NCBI RefSeq assembly: GCF_030732845.1
Contig: NZ_JASHKA010000021.1
Location: 50,541-114,540 of the forward strand
Direction of reading: 5' to 3'
Length of the DNA: 64,000 bases
From: Roseibium sp. MMSF_3544
Lineage (GTDB): Bacteria > Pseudomonadota > Alphaproteobacteria > Rhizobiales > Stappiaceae
Shown: positions 59,513-64,000 of the stretch, one piece after another
How positions within the stretch are numbered: position 1 is the first letter of the stretch
How the letters are laid out: each line of letters begins with the position of its first letter
Made by a program: the position numbers and the translations under genes
Notes under the pieces: model-generated
What the model saw: the letters and a program-made list of their open reading frames with translations, nothing else
What the model was told of the DNA's origin: nothing
The model's database searches: none

Positions 59513-60634
59513 ATGGAAACGCGCGAGATTGGCATTGGCATTATCGGCGGCGGATATATGGGAAAGGCCCATTCCGTGGCCATGCATGCCGTTGGCGCGG
59601 TGTTCGCAACGAAACTGCGCCCGGTGCTGGAAATGATCTGCACGACCACGCCGGAGGGTGCTGCGAAAAAAGCCCGCGAACTGGGCTTCAAGCGGTCGAC
59701 GTCTGACTGGCGGGAGTTGGTCAATGACCCCCGTGTCGAGGCAATCGTGATTGCATCGCCCCAGAACACGCACCTGGAAATCGCGACAGCGGCCTTTCAG
59801 CTCGGCAAACCGGTGTTCTGCGAAAAGCCACTCGGTCAGAATCTCAGCCAGAGCCGCGACATGACCGCGGCAGCCAAGGTGTCCGGCTGCATCAACATGG
59901 TCGGCTTCAACTACATCCGCACACCGGCTTCCCAGCTCGCGCGGGAAATAATTGAAGCCGGCGAGATCGGTGACGTCACTTATGTGCGCGGTGAACATAC
60001 CGAGGACTTTTTCGCAGATCCGAACCTGCCAGGGACATGGCGCGCCGAGGGCCGGGCCAACGGCAACATGGGCGATCTGGCACCGCATATCATCAATGCC
60101 TCGCAGGCCCTTGCCGGGCCCATGGAACGTGTCCTTGCGGAGATTGACACGGTGGTCAAGGAACGCCCGTCGGACGAAGGCATGGTTCCGGTGACCAACG
60201 ACGACCAGGCACAAATCATGTGCCGGTTCACCTCCGGCGCGCTCGGTGCGCTCTATATCAGCCGCACAGCCTGGGGCCGGAAAATGGGGTACGCCTACGA
60301 TATTTTCGGCACCAACGGCGCCATCCGCTTCGATCAGGAAGATCAGAATGCGCTCTGGCTATACGAGGGCGGACAAAACCCGTCTCGCGAGGGTTTCCGG
60401 AAAATATTTACAGGCCCGAACCACCCTGACTATGTGAATTTCTGCCTTGGAGCCGGTCACGGCACCGGGTACCAGGATCAGATCATCATCGAGGCCAAGG
60501 ACTTCCTGACCGCCATAGAGACGGGGCAAAGCATCTGGCCGACTTTCGAGGACGGCCTTTATGTGAACCAGGTCATTGAAGCGGCCTGGCAATCGAACGA
60601 CTCCAAAAGCTGGATCAATCTCGCCGACGTCTAG
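59513..60634 (+). CDS. Gfo/Idh/MocA-family oxidoreductase, probable inositol-type dehydrogenase
   Basis: 373 residues. Rossmann motif IGIGIIGGGYMGKAHS, the family motif FCEKPLGQNLSQS, and C-terminal domain with HTEDFFADPNLPGTWRAEG and HIINASQALAG where the catalytic Lys/Asp/His set is expected. Members oxidise inositols, inososes or sugars with NAD. The ATG at 59513 starts the conserved part; 59498, directly behind the operator, and 59429 are other possibilities, none with a clear ribosome site. Followed by an IolE-like gene, 41 bases on. Confidence 0.82.
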   Translation: METREIGIGIIGGGYMGKAHSVAMHAVGAVFATKLRPVLEMICTTTPEGAAKKARELGFKRSTSDWRELVNDPRVEAIVIASPQNTHLEIATAAFQLGKPVFCEKPLGQNLSQSRDMTAAAKVSGCINMVGFNYIRTPASQLAREIIEAGEIGDVTYVRGEHTEDFFADPNLPGTWRAEGRANGNMGDLAPHIINASQALAGPMERVLAEIDTVVKERPSDEGMVPVTNDDQAQIMCRFTSGALGALYISRTAWGRKMGYAYDIFGTNGAIRFDQEDQNALWLYEGGQNPSREGFRKIFTGPNHPDYVNFCLGAGHGTGYQDQIIIEAKDFLTAIETGQSIWPTFEDGLYVNQVIEAAWQSNDSKSWINLADV

Positions 60635-60675
60635 GACACAGCGTCAGACAGATCGTCAAATCTGGAAAAAATCGA

Positions 60676-61578
60676 ATGACCATCAAGATCGGAAACGCGC
60701 CCTGCTCCTGGGGTGTTGAATTCGCGGACGATCCGCGCAACCCGTCCTGGCAGACAGTATTGGATCAGTGCCGCGACGCCGGATACCGGGGCATTGAACT
60801 CGGCCCGGTGGGCTTCATGCCGGAAGACCCGTCCGAACTGGGCGATGCGCTGGCCGAGCGGGATCTGGAACTGATCGGCGGCGTTGTCTTTCGCCCCTTC
60901 CATGATCCGGCAAAGTGGGACGATGTCAAAGACGGATCGGTACGCACCTGCGAAGCACTCAAGGCTCACGGCGCGCGGCACCTTGTGCTGATTGATTCCA
61001 TCTCGCCGCGCAGGGCGCCGACCGCAGGACGGCCTTCGGAGGCGGAACAGATGTCCGCAGCCGAATGGGCTGTATACCGCGACCGGATCCGCGATATCGC
61101 CAGGATGGGAACCGAGGAATACGGGCTCATCACCGCCATCCACCCGCATGCCGGCGGGTTTATGGACTTCGAAGATGAAGTCGAACGCCTGCTCGACGAA
61201 GTCGACGAGAGCCTGCTGAAAATCTGCCTCGACACCGGTCACAGCCATTATGCCGATTTTGACCCACTGGCATTCATGGATCGTCACATGGATCGGATTT
61301 CCTATATGCATTTCAAGGATATCGACCCGGAGGTGCGTCAAAGGACCGTCACCAACAGGACGGATTTTTATGAGGCCTGTGGCGACGGCATTTTCTGCAA
61401 TCTCGGCAAGGGGTCGGTCGATTTCCCGGCCGTGAAGGCCAAGCTTGAATCGGCAGGGTTCAAGGGCTGGTGCACAGTTGAACAGGACTGCGACCCCGAA
61501 AAGGCGCAGTCTCCCCTGGACGATGCCAGGGAAAACCGGACTTATCTTCACTCTATCGGCTTTGAGGTCGCGGCATGA
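60676..61578 (+). CDS. Xylose isomerase-like TIM-barrel protein, IolE (inosose dehydratase) family
   Basis: 300 residues. The N-terminal IKIGNAPCSWGVEFADDP is the mark of the IolE group, with metal ligands expected in GYRGIELGPVGFMP, ITAIHPHAGGF, LCLDTGH-like ICLDTGHSHYADFD and WCTVEQDCD. IolE dehydrates scyllo-inosose to the trione that IolD opens, so this would complete the iol set here. A different epimerase or isomerase of the same fold cannot be excluded. Its stop overlaps the next start (ATGA). Confidence 0.83.
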   Translation: MTIKIGNAPCSWGVEFADDPRNPSWQTVLDQCRDAGYRGIELGPVGFMPEDPSELGDALAERDLELIGGVVFRPFHDPAKWDDVKDGSVRTCEALKAHGARHLVLIDSISPRRAPTAGRPSEAEQMSAAEWAVYRDRIRDIARMGTEEYGLITAIHPHAGGFMDFEDEVERLLDEVDESLLKICLDTGHSHYADFDPLAFMDRHMDRISYMHFKDIDPEVRQRTVTNRTDFYEACGDGIFCNLGKGSVDFPAVKAKLESAGFKGWCTVEQDCDPEKAQSPLDDARENRTYLHSIGFEVAA

Positions 61579-62714
61579 CCAGACTCAAATGGGGAATGAT
61601 CGGCGGTGGTGAAGGCTCCCAGATCGGGCCTGCTCACCGGATCAGCGCTGCTTTGGACGGACATTTTCACCTGACCGCCGGAGCCCTCGATATCGACCCG
61701 GCGCGCGGCAAGGCGTTCGCGTCAACGCTCGGCATTGCGGACGATCGCGCCTATGGCAACTGGCAGGAGATGCTGGAGGGCGAGCGCGGAAGGCCGGACC
61801 GTCTCGATCTGGTGACGATCGCGACACCGAACGCGACACACTACGAAATTTCACGCGCCTTCCTGGAAGCCGGCTTTCACGTGCTTTGTGAAAAACCGCT
61901 GACAATGACGGCAGAAGAAGCCGAGCATATCGTTGCCATTGCGAAGGAAAGCGGAAAGGTCTGCGCCGTCAACTATGGCTACAGCGGCTATCCGCTGGTG
62001 CGGCAGATGCGCGCCATGGTCGCCGATGGCGAGCTTGGCAAGGTTCGCATGATCAAGGCGGAATTCGCCCACGGCTTCCACGCCGACGCGGACGAAGCCG
62101 ACAATCCCCGGATCCGCTGGCGCTACGATCCGGACCAGGCCGGCACGTCGGCCGTGTTCGCCGATGCCGGCATTCACGCCTTTCACATGGCCTGTTTCGT
62201 CTCCGGACAAACCCCGGCGGAACTCTCCGCCGACTTTTCTTCCATGGTCGGAGACAGGCAGTTGGAAGACGACGCGATGATCAACATGCGCCTTTCTGAG
62301 GGCACGGTCCTGAGGCTCTGGACCAGTGCAATCGCCGTCGGACGGATGCACGGCCTCACCCTGCAGGTTTTCGGCGAAAAAGGCGGGCTCTCCTGGCAGC
62401 AGCAGCATCCTGAGCAGCTGCACTGGACACCGCTAAACGGCCGGACACAGGTGCTTGAGCGCGGCGACGCCGCCCTGTCGCCCCAGGCAGTCCGTGCCTC
62501 GCGCATTCCGATTGGCCACGCGGAAGGCATGCCGGTCGCCTTTGCCAATATCTACCATGACCTGGCCGACGTCTTGAGGGCGGAAAAGCATGGCCACGCG
62601 CCTGACCCTCACGCCCTCGACTACCCGACCGCCGTTGACGGGCTCTGGTCCATGCGCGCCATTGAAGCTGCAGCAAAATCGGCAAAATCCCGCGGCGCTT
62701 GGGTGGATCTTTAA
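61575..62714 (+). CDS. Second Gfo/Idh/MocA-family oxidoreductase
   Basis: 379 residues. Rossmann motif WGMIGGGEGSQIGPAHR, VTIATPNATHYEISRAFLEA, LCEKPLTMTAEEAEHI, and DAGIHAFHMACFVSG in the substrate region. The long GGGEGSQIG version of the loop is typical of dehydrogenases working on inosose or on sugar derivatives. Two such enzymes plus one IolE-like protein in one operon suggest use of more than one inositol isomer or a methylated or glycosylated inositol. Confidence 0.82.
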   Translation: MTRLKWGMIGGGEGSQIGPAHRISAALDGHFHLTAGALDIDPARGKAFASTLGIADDRAYGNWQEMLEGERGRPDRLDLVTIATPNATHYEISRAFLEAGFHVLCEKPLTMTAEEAEHIVAIAKESGKVCAVNYGYSGYPLVRQMRAMVADGELGKVRMIKAEFAHGFHADADEADNPRIRWRYDPDQAGTSAVFADAGIHAFHMACFVSGQTPAELSADFSSMVGDRQLEDDAMINMRLSEGTVLRLWTSAIAVGRMHGLTLQVFGEKGGLSWQQQHPEQLHWTPLNGRTQVLERGDAALSPQAVRASRIPIGHAEGMPVAFANIYHDLADVLRAEKHGHAPDPHALDYPTAVDGLWSMRAIEAAAKSAKSRGAWVDL

Positions 62715-62724
62715 CGCAAATCCA

Positions 62725-62756
62725 GTGCGCCTCGCATGCTGAGACTGGGGGCGCAC
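62725..62756. terminator. Hairpin between convergent genes
   Basis: GTGCGCC (62725-62731) and GGCGCAC (62750-62756) can pair across an 18-base loop in the 43 bases between the second Gfo/Idh/MocA gene and the LacI gene. Weak, no T-run. Confidence 0.35.
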
Positions 62757-62757
62757 C

Positions 62758-63762
62758 CTAGGACTTGGCGATCGGCCGCAACGACCCGCGGTCGACCACC
62801 GAACACGGAAACAGCCGGATTTCCGGGCTTCGGCCCGGATTTTCCACCATGCCGACAACAAGTTCGACCGAACTCATGATGATGTCACGGATCGGCTGGC
62901 GGATAGTTGTCAGCGAGTAGGCGTCCCACCCGGCCATCGCGATGTCGTTGAAGCCTAAAAATCCAATGTCTTCGGGGATCGATTTGCCGGCAGCGCGCGC
63001 TGCATCCATCGCGCCCATGCAGATCAGGTCGTCACCGCAAAACACCGCCTCGACGCGTGCATCGTCCAGCACCTCGCGCATCGCCTCGCGACCGGACTGA
63101 TAAGTGTAGTTGTCAGCGTAACAAACCTTCGCGACCTTCAGGCCAAGTTCTGTGGCCAGGTTCAGGAACCCGGTTGCCCGGTCCTGTGTTGATGTCGCCG
63201 ATTCAGGGCCGCCGAGCAGCGCGACGGTTTGATAGGAACGCTCGGCAAACGTCCGCGCCGCCATCGCGCCGCAGTGAATATTGTCGATCCCGACGACATG
63301 GACATTCGCATTTGCCTGGAATTTTCCGAATGTATGGATCACCGGAACACCGGCTGCCTGAAAAGCGGTTGCAAAGCTGGTCGGCAGCGTGGATGTGGCG
63401 ACGATCACTCCGTCGACACTGTATTGCCTTAGCAGATCGACAATTTTTTTCGGCGACGTTTCTCCGGAGAGATTGACCAGCAGTGGACGCAGCTCGCGTT
63501 TCTGCAATTCGCTGGTAAAGAGGTCGAAGACATCCAGAAAGGCCGGATTCTGAAAGTTGTTGGCGACAAGACCGATCAGTTTCGTCCGGCTGGTCGCAAG
63601 GCTGCGCGCAATCAATGACGGCTGGTATCCGAGTGACTTGGCCGCCTTTTCCACCTTTTCCCGCGTACGCGCGGAAACACTGGCGCCAACCGTGAAGGTT
63701 CGCGAAACCGCCGAGCGGGAAACACCTGCAAGTTCCGCGACATCCTTTAATGTTACTGCCAA
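62758..63762 (-). CDS. LacI-family transcriptional repressor of the inositol genes
   Basis: 334 residues. HTH and hinge at the N-terminus (VTLKDVAELAGVSRSAVSRT, VEKAAKSLGYQPSLIARSLA), then a periplasmic-binding-protein-like effector domain (LIGLVANNFQNPAFLDVF, DGVIVATSTLP, FLGFNDIAMAGWDAYSLTTI). The order of the domain and the hinge Leu-Ala in ARSLAT are normal. Two near-identical operators of LacI type lie in its own promoter region and between iolD and the dehydrogenase gene, so it probably controls the whole block; an inositol or inosose is the likely inducer. Confidence 0.9.
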   Translation of the reverse strand: MAVTLKDVAELAGVSRSAVSRTFTVGASVSARTREKVEKAAKSLGYQPSLIARSLATSRTKLIGLVANNFQNPAFLDVFDLFTSELQKRELRPLLVNLSGETSPKKIVDLLRQYSVDGVIVATSTLPTSFATAFQAAGVPVIHTFGKFQANANVHVVGIDNIHCGAMAARTFAERSYQTVALLGGPESATSTQDRATGFLNLATELGLKVAKVCYADNYTYQSGREAMREVLDDARVEAVFCGDDLICMGAMDAARAAGKSIPEDIGFLGFNDIAMAGWDAYSLTTIRQPIRDIIMSSVELVVGMVENPGRSPEIRLFPCSVVDRGSLRPIAKS

Positions 63763-63831
63763 GTCGCTTGTCCAAACAATTCAGCCACCGATCTCTTCGA
63801 AACTACACGAATGACAGACTCGGTCAATTTG

Positions 63832-63849
63832 TTTGCAACCGGTTGCAAA
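63832..63849. promoter_or_regulatory. LacI operator, perfect palindrome
   Basis: TTTGCAACCGGTTGCAAA is a perfect 18-bp palindrome with the central CG of classic LacI/GalR sites. It lies between the LacI gene (minus) and the secreted-protein gene starting at 63936 (plus). Confidence 0.8.
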
Positions 63850-63935
63850 ATTTTCCCGTTTGTGATTGTCTGATCTCAGGCACGGCTTCCAATGACAGAA
63901 GCCGCAATCACGTGCCTGCAGTTTGGGAGGAACGC

Positions 63936-64000
63936 ATGAAGAAGACACTCATTGCGATGGCTGCTGCAGCTGTTGCATTTACGGGTTTTAGCGCGCCGTC
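63936..64000 (+). CDS. N-terminus of a secreted protein, probably sugar ABC transporter binding protein (cut by window end)
   Basis: Only 21 codons are visible: MKKTLIAMAAAAVAFTGFSA, a Sec signal peptide. A strong GGGAGG ribosome site precedes the ATG. Its position behind a LacI operator, opposite the regulator of the inositol genes, suggests the periplasmic receptor of an inositol-type ABC importer, but nothing beyond the signal peptide can be seen. Confidence 0.7.
   Translation, partial: MKKTLIAMAAAAVAFTGFSAP

Overview
The window looks like a chromosomal segment of a free-living, probably marine, alphaproteobacterium of the Stappiaceae/Rhodobacteraceae/rhizobial kind. That is an inference from moderately high GC, many substrate-binding-protein ABC transporters each tied to its own catabolic genes and regulator, a CHASE2 adenylate cyclase, an aminobenzoyl-CoA type monooxygenase/reductase fusion and a non-pyrrolysine MttB protein. 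No rRNA, tRNA, CRISPR array or insertion sequence was seen. Coding density is very high; the only long non-coding stretch is the AT-rich 19195-19942.

Layout. (1) 1-1904: 3' part of a CHASE2 adenylate/guanylate cyclase. (2) 1923-11844: a complete non-phosphorylating (oxidative) L-fucose-type pathway, divergently arranged around a GntR regulator: ribose-type ABC importer, aldose dehydrogenase, FucU mutarotase, lactonase, UxaA-family sugar-acid dehydratase, SDR dehydrogenase and FAH-family hydrolase. (3) 11969-21174: a type I secretion locus: HlyD adaptor, ABC exporter, a 691-residue acidic repeat protein, two paralogous Asp-rich proteins, then a divergent LuxR-type regulator and a small helical protein of unknown function. 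(4) 21293-32638: a MocR-regulated catabolic locus (aldehyde dehydrogenase, enolase-superfamily dehydratase, spermidine/putrescine-type importer, GMC oxidoreductase, amine oxidase-like flavoprotein), followed by a bacterial pentameric ligand-gated ion channel at 32730-33872. (5) 33838-37717: LysR regulator divergent from an MttB-family methyltransferase and an enolase-superfamily protein. (6) 37766-41350: a lysine 6-dehydrogenase-like protein and an ALDH7 semialdehyde dehydrogenase with a divergent LysR. (7) 41459-41995: a small P-loop kinase-like protein. (8) 42198-54844: aerobic 2-aminobenzoate (anthranilate) degradation through CoA thioesters, with a MarR regulator and a complete branched-chain amino-acid-type importer. 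(9) 54857-64000: inositol catabolism (iolB, iolC, iolD, IolJ-like aldolase, IolE-like isomerase, two Gfo/Idh/MocA dehydrogenases) with a LacI regulator and the start of a secreted protein, probably the importer's binding protein.

Regulatory sequence is unusually readable. A perfect 14-bp palindrome sits between the GntR gene and its target. Near-identical TTTGCAA-N4-TTGCAAA operators lie in both promoter regions of the inositol block. The two promoter regions flanking the MocR gene carry AATTGGACT and CCAATT elements at exactly the same 42-bp offset. An imperfect palindrome precedes the anthranilate operon. Three of the binding-protein genes are followed at once by strong RNA hairpins.

The most unusual items are the type I secretion locus with its Asp/Tyr-rich putative substrates and the pentameric ligand-gated channel that lies directly behind an amine-type uptake and oxidation operon.
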